Below are positions 1-8,282 of a stretch of DNA of 64,000 nucleotides, piece after piece. Numbering within the stretch: position 1 is the first letter of the stretch; each line of letters opens with the position of its first letter. Where the stretch lies: assembly GCF_029937755.1 (NCBI RefSeq), contig NZ_JAPYPG010000001.1, positions 744,001 to 808,000 of the forward strand, written 5' to 3'. The stretch is from Henriciella sp. GTDB taxonomy: Bacteria > Pseudomonadota > Alphaproteobacteria > Caulobacterales > Hyphomonadaceae. The position numbers and the translations under genes are program-made. The notes beneath the pieces are model-generated. The model saw only the letters and a program-made list of their open reading frames with translations, had not been told where the DNA came from and did not search any database.

Positions 1-444
1 TTCAGCTTTGCGTCCTATGGAGCCGTGCGGAAGAAGGTCAAGGTCGACAGCCGGATCGGATTTGCGGTCGAAACCGCGCTTCTCTTCCCGGTCGCCTTCC
101 TGTGGCTGACCTGGTTTCAGGCGACCGGTCAGGGCGGCTGGGTCGGCGATTATGGCTGGGACTGGCTTGTCCTGCCACTGGCCGGACCGATCACGGCCGT
201 GCCGCTCATCCTGTTCGCCTTGGCGGCCAAAAGGCTGAAACTCGCGACGATCGGAATGATGCAATACATGACACCAACCATCCAGTTCCTGATCGCGGTC
301 CTGATCTTCCGCGAGCCCTTCGGTTTGGTCGACGCCATCGCCTTCGGCCTGATCTGGACGGCCCTCATTGTCTTCACCACAGACAGCGTTCTGGGCGAAC
401 GAAAGGCGCGCCGCCTCGCCCGCGCGGCGAGATTCGCAGAATAA
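1..444 (+). CDS. rarD: RarD-type EamA permease, C-terminal part (5' end outside window)
   Basis: Frame 1 is open from base 1, so the gene begins before the window; only about 147 C-terminal residues are present. The ORF track starts it at an internal GTG at 25, which is not the real start. The visible part has four hydrophobic segments (around FAVETALLFPVAFLWL, WLVLPLAGPITAVPLIL, MMQYMTPTIQFLIAVLIF and AIAFGLIWTALIVF) separated by short polar loops and ends in a basic tail. The MQYMTPTIQFLIAV block followed by an F-x-E-P motif is typical of the RarD branch of the EamA drug/metabolite transporter superfamily. These are inner-membrane exporters whose substrates are mostly unknown. Confidence 0.8.
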   Translation, partial: FSFASYGAVRKKVKVDSRIGFAVETALLFPVAFLWLTWFQATGQGGWVGDYGWDWLVLPLAGPITAVPLILFALAAKRLKLATIGMMQYMTPTIQFLIAVLIFREPFGLVDAIAFGLIWTALIVFTTDSVLGERKARRLARAARFAE

Positions 445-448
445 GGAC

Positions 449-490
449 AAAAAAATGCCCCGGCGCCGAGGAGGACAATGGGCCGGGGCA
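449..490 (-). terminator. Rho-independent terminator for leftward transcription
   Basis: TGCCCCGGC (456-464) and GCCGGGGCA (482-490) form a 9-bp perfect stem with a 17-nt loop. Read on the minus strand it is followed by a run of T (the A run at 449-455). It therefore fits termination of leftward transcripts from the LysE gene, about 110 bp downstream of that stop codon. There is no T run on the plus side, so it is not an obvious terminator for the permease. Confidence 0.65.
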
Positions 491-598
491 GTGGTGCATG
501 GTGAAGTTGGAGAGTCCAAGTTCGCCTTACAGACAGCAAACGCCATGCCAGCTCTCCCTGCAAGCGAATTTTCTATTTTAAAGGCACATTTTTTTCGC

Positions 599-1219
599 TT
601 AGCGTGTGGAAAACGCGATCCAGGCGGCGATCGCCACCAGCGCACCCGCGAAAGCCAGACGGACGGCCAGCAATCGCCGCCAGCGCTCAATCTGCTCGCC
701 AAGCTGCGCGCCCAGCAAGACGAGCCCGGCATGAACCAGGACCGACAGCAGGATGTGGAGACTGCCAAGAACCAGGATCTGCGCCCAGACCGGCCAGGAC
801 TCGCTGGTCGCAAACTGGCCCACAACGGCGATGTAGAACACAAGGGCCTTGGGATTAAGCAGATTGGCAATGAACCCCCGGCGAAACCCCTCGGCCTGGG
901 CCTCATGACCCGGAGACGAATCGCCTGTCTCGGCGAAGGCTGTCCAGGCGAGATACAGCATGAAGGCGACCCCGCCCCAGCGCAGGGTCTGATAGACGAC
1001 CTCATTTCCGGCAACAAAGGTCGAAAACCCGGCGGCTGCGGCGATCAACTGAACGCTAAGGCCGAGCGTAATGCCCAGAACCGCCGTGAACCCGACCCGG
1101 CGGCCCTTCTGGGCCGACACGGCCGTCAGCCACCCCATATTCGGGCCGGGCGTCAGCTCCACGACGGCCATGGCGGCAAGGAACGCGATCCAGTCAATGC
1201 TACCGTTCAATTTCGTCAC
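599..1219 (-). CDS. LysE/RhtB-family amino-acid exporter
   Basis: An inner-membrane protein of about 206 residues, the usual LysE/RhtB length, with about six hydrophobic segments. The N-terminal ELTPGPN motif and the LLNPKALVFY motif in the middle are family hallmarks. The family exports amino acids such as lysine, threonine or homoserine lactone by proton antiport; the substrate cannot be told from sequence. The start is uncertain: the ORF track uses TTG at 1222, and I prefer the adjacent GTG at 1219. No strong ribosome binding site is visible. It is a single gene convergent with the upstream permease and separated from it by a terminator. Confidence 0.8.
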   Translation of the reverse strand: MTKLNGSIDWIAFLAAMAVVELTPGPNMGWLTAVSAQKGRRVGFTAVLGITLGLSVQLIAAAAGFSTFVAGNEVVYQTLRWGGVAFMLYLAWTAFAETGDSSPGHEAQAEGFRRGFIANLLNPKALVFYIAVVGQFATSESWPVWAQILVLGSLHILLSVLVHAGLVLLGAQLGEQIERWRRLLAVRLAFAGALVAIAAWIAFSTR

Positions 1220-1270
1220 CAAAAGTGGGCTGGAATTGGGCTGTCGCTGGAACGTTTCTGGAACGTGATT

Positions 1271-2389
1271 TCAAAGGCATCCGTAAAGAGCGTCCACCAG
1301 CCGTCGCGCCCTTGGGTCCCCCTGAAGATAGCTGGATTGTTTGTTCATGACATAGGCCGCTGACAAGTGCCTGTCGGGATCGCCAAGGGCAAGGGAGCCT
1401 CCCCAGCCGGAATGCGCCAGCGTCTCGGGATTCGGCCCGTATATGCCGAGATTGTTTCGCATCACCCCGGCCGCGAACTCGGTCACGAAAGGCAGGACGA
1501 GATCCTCGCCAATCACGCGACGCTTCGTCAGATCGGCGAAAGACTCCTCTGGAATCTGCTGTTTACCAGCACCATGCCCACGGCTTGCATAAAGTCCGTA
1601 GAGCTGCGCGACCGATTTCGCCGTGCCATGCCCATTGGCGGACGGGATCTCGATCGTCCGCCACTCTGCGCCGCCCCGGTCAGGGGCGGCCCATTTCGTC
1701 AGGAAGGCGACCTTCTTGAATTCATTGAGGTCGCCGAGTTGCGGCATCTCGCGCGGACGCATGATCTCGGCAACCCGGTCATGCTCATGCTCGGGAAGAC
1801 CGATATGGAAATCGATCCCAAGCGGTCCACATATCTCCTCACGCAGCACGGTGCCGAGACTTTTCCCGCTGATGCGTTGCACAATTTCCCCGGCCAGATA
1901 GCCCCAGGTCAGCGGGTGGTACCCATGCGCTGTCCCCGGCTCCCAGAGCGGTTCGAGATCAGCGAGTTCTGCCGCCAGTGCTGGCGGGTCGAGCCAGAGA
2001 CCGGGATCGATCTGCTCTGAAAATCCGACAAGACCGGCCTGATGGGAAAGCATTTCCCCAATCGTGACATCCGCCTTGCCGCCGGCCGAAAACTCCGGCC
2101 AGACCGCGGCAACCTTCGTCTCGTAGCCATCGTCCAGCGCACCGATCACACGCGCGATGACCAGCGAAGCAATTCCCTTGGTTGTCGAATAGATCGGTAC
2201 CAGCGTGGTTTCGTTCCACGCCTTTTCCTTTTTGCGGTCGGCATATCCGCCCTGGATATCCACCACTGTCTCGCCATCAAGAATGGCCGCGAACCCCGCG
2301 CCCAGCTCCTCGCCTGCGACAAAGGTTTCCTCAAAAACATCCCTGACCGGTTCGAACCCTGGCGCCACAGTTCCGCGAATGTCGCTCAT
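1271..2389 (-). CDS. Serine hydrolase of the class C beta-lactamase / esterase (EstB) type
   Basis: A 372-residue protein if translated from ATG at 2389. The longer ORF to 2608 runs into the divergent CoA-lyase gene and its first 73 residues look non-coding. The nucleophile motif S-x-x-K is STTK (Ser68, Lys71). A Tyr in the GYHPLTWG block (about Tyr157) matches the second active-site element, and HSGWGGS near the C-terminus corresponds to the third. The family includes esterases, D-aminopeptidases and beta-lactamase-like proteins, and lacks the classic YxN and KTG forms here, so an esterase is more likely than a resistance enzyme. No signal peptide is seen, suggesting a cytoplasmic location. 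Confidence 0.8.
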   Translation of the reverse strand: MSDIRGTVAPGFEPVRDVFEETFVAGEELGAGFAAILDGETVVDIQGGYADRKKEKAWNETTLVPIYSTTKGIASLVIARVIGALDDGYETKVAAVWPEFSAGGKADVTIGEMLSHQAGLVGFSEQIDPGLWLDPPALAAELADLEPLWEPGTAHGYHPLTWGYLAGEIVQRISGKSLGTVLREEICGPLGIDFHIGLPEHEHDRVAEIMRPREMPQLGDLNEFKKVAFLTKWAAPDRGGAEWRTIEIPSANGHGTAKSVAQLYGLYASRGHGAGKQQIPEESFADLTKRRVIGEDLVLPFVTEFAAGVMRNNLGIYGPNPETLAHSGWGGSLALGDPDRHLSAAYVMNKQSSYLQGDPRARRLVDALYGCL

Positions 2390-2526
2390 CTCGCTGACCT
2401 CATCTTTGCTGAGCGGAGCGATACACGATGAGACGGGGAAGAAAAGGCCTGCACACTTGGCCGCACTGGACATATTGCAGGGGAAAAGGCATCGATTGCG
2501 CCGACAGTACGAGGGATGAAGACCGC

Positions 2527-3417
2527 ATGACCACACAGACCACCCACCGCCCCCGCCGCTCCTGCCTCTACATGCCGGGTGCCAACCCGCGCGCCCTTGA
2601 AAAGGCAAGGTCGCTTCCCGCTGACTCCCTGATCCTCGACCTTGAAGATGCCGTTGCGCCGGACGCCAAGGAAGAAGCGCGCGAAACGGTCTGTTCTGCG
2701 GTAAAAGCAGGCGGGTATGGCAAGCGGGAAGTCGTTATCCGCATCAACGGCCTCGACACCGAATGGGGCCTGGATGACATGAAGGCTGCCGTGGACGCGG
2801 GGCCAGACGCGATCCTCGCGCCGAAAGTCATCGACGGCGGTGACATTGACCGCCTGGACGATGCCATGAGCCGGGCCGGCGCACCGAAGGAGATGGGTCT
2901 CTGGGTGATGATCGAGATGCCCAAAGCCCTGTTTAATATCGTTGATATTGCCGAAGCCGCCGGCAGGACACGTCTGTCTGCCTTCGTCATGGGCACCAAC
3001 GATCTCGCCAAGGAACTTCGCGCCCATGTCGATGCAGACCGTACCGCCTTCCAGACAGCCTTCGGCCTGACCATGGCCGCTGCTCGCGCTTATGACATCG
3101 TTGCCATTGACGGGGTCTACAACGACATCTCGAACGCGGAAGGGCTGGAACACGAAGTGCGCCAAGGGCGCATGCTGGGCTTCGACGGCAAGACGCTGAT
3201 TCACCCTTCCCAGATCGAGACGACCAACCGCATCTTCGCGCCGGAAGAAGCAGCCGTTCAGCAGGCGCGAGATGTCATCGACGCCTTCGCCGACCCGGCC
3301 AACAAGGGCAAAGGCGTATTGAAAGTAAACGGTAAAATGACCGAACTTCTCCACTTGGAAGAAGCCCGGCGTATTGTCGCCGTCGATGAAGCGATCAAGG
3401 CGATGGAGACGGCCTGA
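2527..3417 (+). CDS. HpcH/HpaI-family CoA-ester lyase (malyl-CoA / citrate-lyase-beta-like)
   Basis: A 296-residue TIM-barrel lyase. The start at ATG 2527 is chosen because the upstream extension is poor sequence, the MTTQ start is followed by the conserved R-S-x-LY-x-PGANPRALEKA block, and GAGGGA lies just upstream. Other landmarks are LDLEDAV (metal-binding Glu/Asp), VMIEMPKALFN, GTNDLAKELR and GFDGKTLIHPSQIE, all typical of CitE-like and L-malyl-CoA/beta-methylmalyl-CoA lyases. A mesaconyl-CoA hydratase-like gene two genes downstream supports a role in the ethylmalonyl-CoA pathway (cleavage of beta-methylmalyl-CoA to glyoxylate and propionyl-CoA). That assignment is inference. The stop codon overlaps the next start (TGATG). 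Confidence 0.85.
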   Translation: MTTQTTHRPRRSCLYMPGANPRALEKARSLPADSLILDLEDAVAPDAKEEARETVCSAVKAGGYGKREVVIRINGLDTEWGLDDMKAAVDAGPDAILAPKVIDGGDIDRLDDAMSRAGAPKEMGLWVMIEMPKALFNIVDIAEAAGRTRLSAFVMGTNDLAKELRAHVDADRTAFQTAFGLTMAAARAYDIVAIDGVYNDISNAEGLEHEVRQGRMLGFDGKTLIHPSQIETTNRIFAPEEAAVQQARDVIDAFADPANKGKGVLKVNGKMTELLHLEEARRIVAVDEAIKAMETA

Positions 3418-3764
3418 TGACCTACACCCTGCTTCACCACACCGGCTGCAGCACATCCCGCAAGGGCTTGGCCCTGCTTCAGGAGAACGGCATCGAGCCG
3501 GAAATTCGCAAATACATGAATGCGGGCGAGGCCCTCAGCATCGATGAGCTTAAAGAGATCGCCACGAAGATGGGCAATGCCTCACCGCGCGAATTCCTGC
3601 GCGACAAGGATGCCAAGAAGTTCGACATCCCACCGGGCATGAGTGATGACGATCTCTTTGCTGCGATGGTGGACAATCCAAAGCTGATCCAGAGGCCCAT
3701 CGGAATAAAGGATGGAAAGGCCGTGCTTGGACGGCCAGTCGAAAAACTGCTCGACATCACCTGA
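3417..3764 (+). CDS. ArsC/Spx-family glutaredoxin-like protein
   Basis: A 115-residue thioredoxin-fold protein of the ArsC superfamily. The catalytic Cys is Cys11 in HTGCSTSRKGL, matching the single-Cys ArsC pattern, and the QRPIGIKDG block near residue 93 carries the conserved Arg-Pro. Family members reduce arsenate with glutathione/glutaredoxin, but many chromosomal copies (YffB-like) have no arsenic context. Here there is no arsR, arsB or arsH nearby, and the gene is translationally coupled to the CoA lyase (TGATG overlap), so an arsenate role is unproven. Confidence 0.8.
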   Translation: MTYTLLHHTGCSTSRKGLALLQENGIEPEIRKYMNAGEALSIDELKEIATKMGNASPREFLRDKDAKKFDIPPGMSDDDLFAAMVDNPKLIQRPIGIKDGKAVLGRPVEKLLDIT

Positions 3765-3803
3765 AAAGCCGGAATCGATCAAATTTAACAAGCCGCATAA
3801 GCC

Positions 3804-4067
3804 ATGCAGCAAAGCCTCTGTGCGATGAAGCAGGTCATGACGATCCTGCTTCTCACTGCGGCGGCCTTCCTCGCCCTCTCAATGGCCCTCTTCTTCGGGC
3901 CGCAGTTCGTGGCTTATGGAACGCCGGGCCTGCGCGACGCCTTCCAGCGCCCTGAAGCAAAGCTGATCGCTGGCGGTCTCGCCACAGCTATCGCCCTGCT
4001 GCTTTTTGCCCCGGTCATTTCTTCTGTCTTGATTTCAGACGCTCAGGCAGTGCAGGTGGTCGCCTGA
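3804..4067 (+). CDS. Small membrane protein of unknown function
   Basis: An 87-residue ORF (80 if begun at the second Met, 3825) with two hydrophobic helices, roughly residues 10-33 and 54-76, joined by a short charged loop. I recognise no family. It lies between the ArsC-like and mesaconyl-CoA hydratase-like genes, on the same strand and with short gaps, so it is probably co-transcribed. Neither start has a clear ribosome binding site. Coding is likely, because the frame is open throughout a tight operon gap and the hydrophobic pattern is coherent, but it is not certain. Confidence 0.5.
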   Translation: MQQSLCAMKQVMTILLLTAAAFLALSMALFFGPQFVAYGTPGLRDAFQRPEAKLIAGGLATAIALLLFAPVISSVLISDAQAVQVVA

Positions 4068-4132
4068 GATACTGATGGGGCAGCGAGCCGCTTAAAGCGA
4101 TGCCTGGCCCCGGCAACACACCGAGGCGAAGC

Positions 4133-5167
4133 ATGACGAAATCCAACCCGGGCCACTATTTCGAAGACTTCAAACCCGGCATGGAGCTTGTCCACGCCAC
4201 GCCACTGACAGTCACCTCCGGCGACATTTCCCTGTACCGCGCGCTGACAGGCTCTCGCCATGCGCTTTATTCGGCCGAAACCTTTGCAACAGCCAATCGG
4301 TTCACAGCCCTCCCTATTGATCCGCTGCTGGCTTTCCATGTCGTCTTCGGCAAGACGGTGCCGGATATTTCGCTCAACGCGGTGGCAAACCTTGGCTATG
4401 CCGACGGGAAATTCCTGCAAACGGTCTACCCAGGTGACACGCTGACGGCGATTTCGGACGTGATTGGCGTCAAGGAAAACTCCAATGGCAAGACGGGCGT
4501 GGTCTGGGTGCGGACGCGCGGGGAGAACCAGAAGGGTGAGACCGTGCTCTCCTATGTCCGCTGGGTGATGGTCAACAAGAAGGACCCATCAAACCCTGCG
4601 CCGGAAGCGATTATTCCAGAATTGCCCGAGGCCGTCCCGGCGTCGGCCCTTCCCGCCCCGGCTTATGACGACTGGGATGACGCGCTTGCCGGTTCCAAGT
4701 GGCGTTATGGCGACTATGAGATCGACGAAAAGATCGACCATGTCGACGGGATGACCGTCGAAGAGGCAGAACACCAGATCGCCACGCGGCTCTACCAGAA
4801 TACCGCCAAGGTCCATTTCGACGCCCATGCGCAAAAGGACAGCCGCTTCGGCAAACGCCTGATCTATGGCGGCGTGGTGATCTCGATTGCGCGCGCGCTG
4901 TCTTTCAACGGTCTCGAAAGCGCCGCCCAGATGCTGGCAATCAATGCCGGCACGCATGCCGGGCCGCTCTTTGCCGGAGACACGATCTATGCCTGGTCGG
5001 AAGTCCTGGACAAGGCCACGCTGAACGACACGACCGGTGCGCTTCGCCTTCGGCTGGTGGCCGCGAAGAACCACCCCTGCGCTGACTTCCCGCTGCGCGG
5101 CGAAGACGGGAAATATGCCAGCGATGTCATTCTTGACTTCGATTACTGGGCGGCGGTCCCCATCTGA
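4133..5167 (+). CDS. MaoC-like double hot-dog hydratase, probable mesaconyl-CoA hydratase
   Basis: A 344-residue protein with two MaoC-type hot-dog domains. ATG 4133 is preferred over 4100: it is preceded by GAGGCGA and gives the family-like beginning MTKSNPGHYFEDF. The first half contains FHVVFGKTVPDISLNAVANLGYA and KENSNGKTGVVWVRT, which I associate with mesaconyl-CoA (beta-methylmalyl-CoA) hydratases of the ethylmalonyl-CoA pathway. The second half has YGGVVISIARAL and a THAGPLFAGDT block. The reaction would be reversible hydration of mesaconyl-CoA to beta-methylmalyl-CoA, feeding the CoA lyase encoded just upstream. The family is seen directly; the exact substrate is inferred from similarity and neighbourhood. 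Confidence 0.8.
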   Translation: MTKSNPGHYFEDFKPGMELVHATPLTVTSGDISLYRALTGSRHALYSAETFATANRFTALPIDPLLAFHVVFGKTVPDISLNAVANLGYADGKFLQTVYPGDTLTAISDVIGVKENSNGKTGVVWVRTRGENQKGETVLSYVRWVMVNKKDPSNPAPEAIIPELPEAVPASALPAPAYDDWDDALAGSKWRYGDYEIDEKIDHVDGMTVEEAEHQIATRLYQNTAKVHFDAHAQKDSRFGKRLIYGGVVISIARALSFNGLESAAQMLAINAGTHAGPLFAGDTIYAWSEVLDKATLNDTTGALRLRLVAAKNHPCADFPLRGEDGKYASDVILDFDYWAAVPI

Positions 5168-5176
5168 TCGCTGGCA

Positions 5177-5587
5177 ATGATAAACCTCCTCGAAGGCCTT
5201 TCCCTGTTCGGCGTCGCCATCGCGACGATCCTGATGGCTATTGCCAGCCTGCTCGGCACCATGACGCTGAAGCAGCTAGTGGACCTCGGACATGTCGATG
5301 CGCGCGTCCTCTGCAATCTCACCGGCATCACGGATCCGCGAGAGCTGCAGGATGTTTTCGGCCCGCCGACCATGAATCGCGTCTGGCATGGACTGACGCT
5401 TGCGTATATCGAACGCGAGCGTCGGCCGGCGGGTTATCTCGTCAGCGATGACAGGATCGACTGGATCTCGATCGGCGTCGCTTTTCTTGCTTTTTTCTGG
5501 CGGCATCCGGTTGCCGACCTGCTGCTTATCGTGGCCGCAGTGTCACAGGTGTCGGGCTGGGTGATCGCTGCCCGCCTGCCAAAGTAG
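5177..5587 (+). CDS. Hypothetical membrane protein
   Basis: A 136-residue protein with an N-terminal hydrophobic helix (about residues 8-30) and a hydrophobic C-terminal third (about residues 95-132) flanking a soluble middle part. I do not recognise the family. The start at ATG 5177 is only 9 bp after the hydratase stop, so it is probably the last gene of that operon. Confidence 0.6.
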   Translation: MINLLEGLSLFGVAIATILMAIASLLGTMTLKQLVDLGHVDARVLCNLTGITDPRELQDVFGPPTMNRVWHGLTLAYIERERRPAGYLVSDDRIDWISIGVAFLAFFWRHPVADLLLIVAAVSQVSGWVIAARLPK

Positions 5588-5632
5588 ATTTCGACTTCCG
5601 CTCGCCTGCCCCCTCCCTTACATGACAATCCC

Positions 5633-6442
5633 ATGAAGGTCTGGAAGATGAATGGTGCGGGAAACGCCTTTGCGGTCTTTGACGCAAGGGACAGGACGTT
5701 TGACCCCGATGCTGCGCGCATCCGCGCTATCGCCGAGAAGATGAAGGCCGATCAGGTCATGGCAATCGAGCGCGATGGCAGCGCCGATGCCTTTATTCGC
5801 ATCTGGAATTCTTCCGGCGAGGAAGTGGGCGCTTGCGGCAATGGTACACGGGCGGTGGCGCATCTTCTTCTGGATGAGTCCAACAAGCCTGAAGTGCGTA
5901 TCCGTACCAAGGCAGACGTCCTGAAGGGCCGCAAGGCGGGGGAAAACCTCGTCACTATCGACATGGGCTCACCGCTCATGGCGTGGGAAGACATTCCACT
6001 GTCGGAGAAGATGGACGTGCGCGGCGTCGATGTCCGTATCGGCCCGATGGACAAGCCTTATCTGTCGCGGCCGGCCGTCGTCTCCATGGGGAACCCTCAC
6101 GCTGTCTTCTTTGTCGACGATGTCGACGCTTATGACATCCCGCAGATCGGCCCGCTGGTGGAATGGCACCCGCTATTCCCGGAAGGCACCAATGTCGGCT
6201 TCGCTCAGATTATAGACCGGGAAACCATCCGTCTCCGCGTATGGGAACGGGGTGCCGGGCTCACAAAGGCCTGCGGAACAGGCGCATGCGCCGCTCTCGT
6301 CTGCGCCGCACGTGCCGGCAAGACCGGACGAAAAGCCAGACTCATTCTCGATGGCGGCGACCTGACTATCGACTGGCGCGAAAGTGATGACCACGTTCTG
6401 ATGACCGGTCCGGTCGAGCTGGAGATGAGTTTCGAGGTCTGA
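5633..6442 (+). CDS. dapF: Diaminopimelate epimerase
   Basis: A 269-residue enzyme of normal length. It interconverts LL- and meso-diaminopimelate, the step that supplies meso-DAP for peptidoglycan and for lysine through LysA. Both catalytic cysteines are present in their conserved settings: Cys68 in GACGNGTRA and Cys214 in KACGTGACA. The MGNPHAVFFVDD block is also typical. Its pathway partner lysA lies 7-8 kb away on the other strand. ATG 5633 begins at the usual family start (MKVWKMNGAGN). Confidence 0.96.
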   Translation: MKVWKMNGAGNAFAVFDARDRTFDPDAARIRAIAEKMKADQVMAIERDGSADAFIRIWNSSGEEVGACGNGTRAVAHLLLDESNKPEVRIRTKADVLKGRKAGENLVTIDMGSPLMAWEDIPLSEKMDVRGVDVRIGPMDKPYLSRPAVVSMGNPHAVFFVDDVDAYDIPQIGPLVEWHPLFPEGTNVGFAQIIDRETIRLRVWERGAGLTKACGTGACAALVCAARAGKTGRKARLILDGGDLTIDWRESDDHVLMTGPVELEMSFEV

Positions 6443-6501
6443 TGGGTGGAGGTCTGTGCAACTTCCGGTTAGGCTGACCCAAGCCAACAAGGAGGGACGC
6501 C

Positions 6502-6954
6502 ATGCGCCTGCACGCTCTGACCACAGTAGCCATTACCGCCACACTCATAGCATCGACCGCATCCGCCCAGTCTCTTGGCGTGAAGCCGGGCAAATGGGAA
6601 ACCAGCCACACCTTCACAGGCACCGTGAAGGCTCAGGGCATGTCGATGAGCCTCCCCGGAAAGACGACAACCGACACGCAGTGCATCACCGAGGAGGATG
6701 CCACATTCAAGCCGGAAGACCTGAGCGGCGAAGAGTGCACCACCTCGAACGTCCAATCGACCGGGAAATCGATCAGCTTCGACATTGATTGCAGCCAAAG
6801 CGGTACGTCCATGACGGGCCGGATGGAAACGACGGCCTCCAATGACGGCACATCCATGGAAGGAACGATGACGATGGAAGGCAGTCAGCCCGGCGGCGGA
6901 AGCATCGACATGAAGGGCGATTTCAGCGGCACCCGGATCGGCAGCTGCAGCTGA
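6502..6954 (+). CDS. DUF3617-type secreted protein
   Basis: A 150-residue protein with a cleavable signal peptide (cleavage probably after residue 22, ASA-Q). The mature part opens with the PGKWE motif characteristic of DUF3617, and has cysteines in CITEEDA, EECTTS, IDCSQS and the C-terminal GSCS that could form disulfides. The function of the family is not known. The start is well supported: AAGGAGG lies 6 bases before the ATG. Confidence 0.75.
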   Translation: MRLHALTTVAITATLIASTASAQSLGVKPGKWETSHTFTGTVKAQGMSMSLPGKTTTDTQCITEEDATFKPEDLSGEECTTSNVQSTGKSISFDIDCSQSGTSMTGRMETTASNDGTSMEGTMTMEGSQPGGGSIDMKGDFSGTRIGSCS

Positions 6955-7001
6955 TAAGCCTTGAAACCCGTGGTCAGACGCGCGATCTGGGCGGATTGAC
7001 C

Positions 7002-8282
7002 ATGTCCACCGATACAAAGCCTCTTGTTTCGCCGAAAGTCATCACGCTCGGCTGCCGCCTGAACTCCTATGAGTCCGAGGTCATGAGAGGGCATGCCGAG
7101 AAGGCTGGCCTCGACAATACGGTCATCATCAATACCTGCGCTGTAACTGCAGAAGCCGTGCGCACCGCGCGCCAGACAATCCGCCGCGCGAAGAAGGACA
7201 ATCCAGACGTCGAGATTGTCGTGACCGGCTGTGCCGCGCAGATCAATCCGGGCGAGTTCGCCGCCATGCCGGAAGTCAGCCGCGTGATCGGCAACCAGGA
7301 AAAGATGGACGCCGGCACCTGGTCCTCCCCGGCTCTGCGCCACGGCGAAGAAAAAGTGCTCGTCAACGACATCATGTCGGTGAAAGAGACCGCCGGACAC
7401 CTGATCGACGGCATGGAGGGCCGCGCACGCGCCTATGTGCAGGTCCAGAATGGCTGCGACCACCGCTGCACTTTCTGCATTATCCCTTACGGCCGCGGCA
7501 ATTCACGCTCGGTGCCCGCCGGAGACGTCGTTTCCATGGTCCGCCGCCTGGTGGAGACAGGCCACTATGAAATCGTCCTTACGGGCGTCGACCTGACAAG
7601 CTGGGGCGCGGACCTGCCAGGTCAGCCGCAGCTTGGTAATCTCGTGCAGCGCATCCTGAAACTCATACCAGAGCTGAAGCAGCTTCGGATCTCCTCGATT
7701 GATGCGATCGAAATGGATGATGCGCTCTTCGAAGCGATGAGCGATCCGCGCATGGCGCCTTTCATGCACCTGTCGCTGCAGCATGGCGACAATCTTATCC
7801 TGAAGCGCATGAAGCGCCGCCACTCACGCGAAGATGCCATTGAACTGGCCGGCAAGCTACGCCAGATCCGCCCGGATGTCGCGCTCGGCGCCGATATCAT
7901 TGCCGGTTTCCCGACGGAAACTGAAGCCGCGTTCGAAAATTCGATAAGGCTGGTCGAGGACTGTGGTCTCGCTTTCCTGCACGTCTTCCCCTACAGCCCC
8001 CGCCCCGGCACACCGGCAGCACGGATGCCGCAGCTTGAGAAGGCCCTCATCAAGGCCCGTGCCGCACGCCTGCGCGACGCTGGCGCAGCTGCTTTGTCGC
8101 GCCATCTGGACGGGCATGTCGGCCAGACACACGATGTTCTGGTCGAGCAGGAGGCCAATGGCCGCCTTGGAGACTTCTCCCAGGTGTCACTTGAAGGATT
8201 TCAAGGGCTTGAAGCAGGCCGTCCGGTTGCGGCAAGGATAGTCTCTCAGGACGGACGTAAACTGATCGGTGAGCCTGCATGA
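7002..8282 (+). CDS. mtaB: tRNA t6A37 methylthiotransferase MtaB
   Basis: A 426-residue radical-SAM methylthiotransferase converting t6A to ms2t6A at position 37 of ANN-decoding tRNAs. The N-terminal UPF0004 domain has three cluster-binding cysteines (LGCRLNSYE, NTCAVT, TGCAAQ). The radical-SAM CxxxCxxC is CDHRCTFC, and a C-terminal TRAM-like segment follows. LGCRLN rather than GCQMN separates MtaB from MiaB and RimO. ATG 7002 is preferred to the TTG at 6996. Its stop overlaps the ftsY start by ATGA, so mtaB, ftsY and the cyclo-ligase form one translationally coupled unit. Confidence 0.92.
   Translation: MSTDTKPLVSPKVITLGCRLNSYESEVMRGHAEKAGLDNTVIINTCAVTAEAVRTARQTIRRAKKDNPDVEIVVTGCAAQINPGEFAAMPEVSRVIGNQEKMDAGTWSSPALRHGEEKVLVNDIMSVKETAGHLIDGMEGRARAYVQVQNGCDHRCTFCIIPYGRGNSRSVPAGDVVSMVRRLVETGHYEIVLTGVDLTSWGADLPGQPQLGNLVQRILKLIPELKQLRISSIDAIEMDDALFEAMSDPRMAPFMHLSLQHGDNLILKRMKRRHSREDAIELAGKLRQIRPDVALGADIIAGFPTETEAAFENSIRLVEDCGLAFLHVFPYSPRPGTPAARMPQLEKALIKARAARLRDAGAAALSRHLDGHVGQTHDVLVEQEANGRLGDFSQVSLEGFQGLEAGRPVAARIVSQDGRKLIGEPA

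Noticed and set aside
562-600. AAGCGAA/TTCGCTT inverted repeat with a T run
   Set aside because: 25-nt loop, T run inside the loop rather than after the stem; unlikely as a terminator.
368-1363. 331-residue plus-strand ORF over the LysE gene
   Set aside because: Basic, Gln/Arg/Pro-rich shadow of the LysE exporter; crosses a terminator hairpin.
2386-3456. 356-residue minus-strand ORF over the CoA lyase
   Set aside because: The plus strand encodes a complete HpcH/HpaI lyase; the minus frame shows no family features.
3417-3764. Arsenic resistance locus
   Set aside because: Only one ArsC-like gene, with no arsR, arsB, acr3 or arsH nearby; it is coupled to carbon-metabolism genes.
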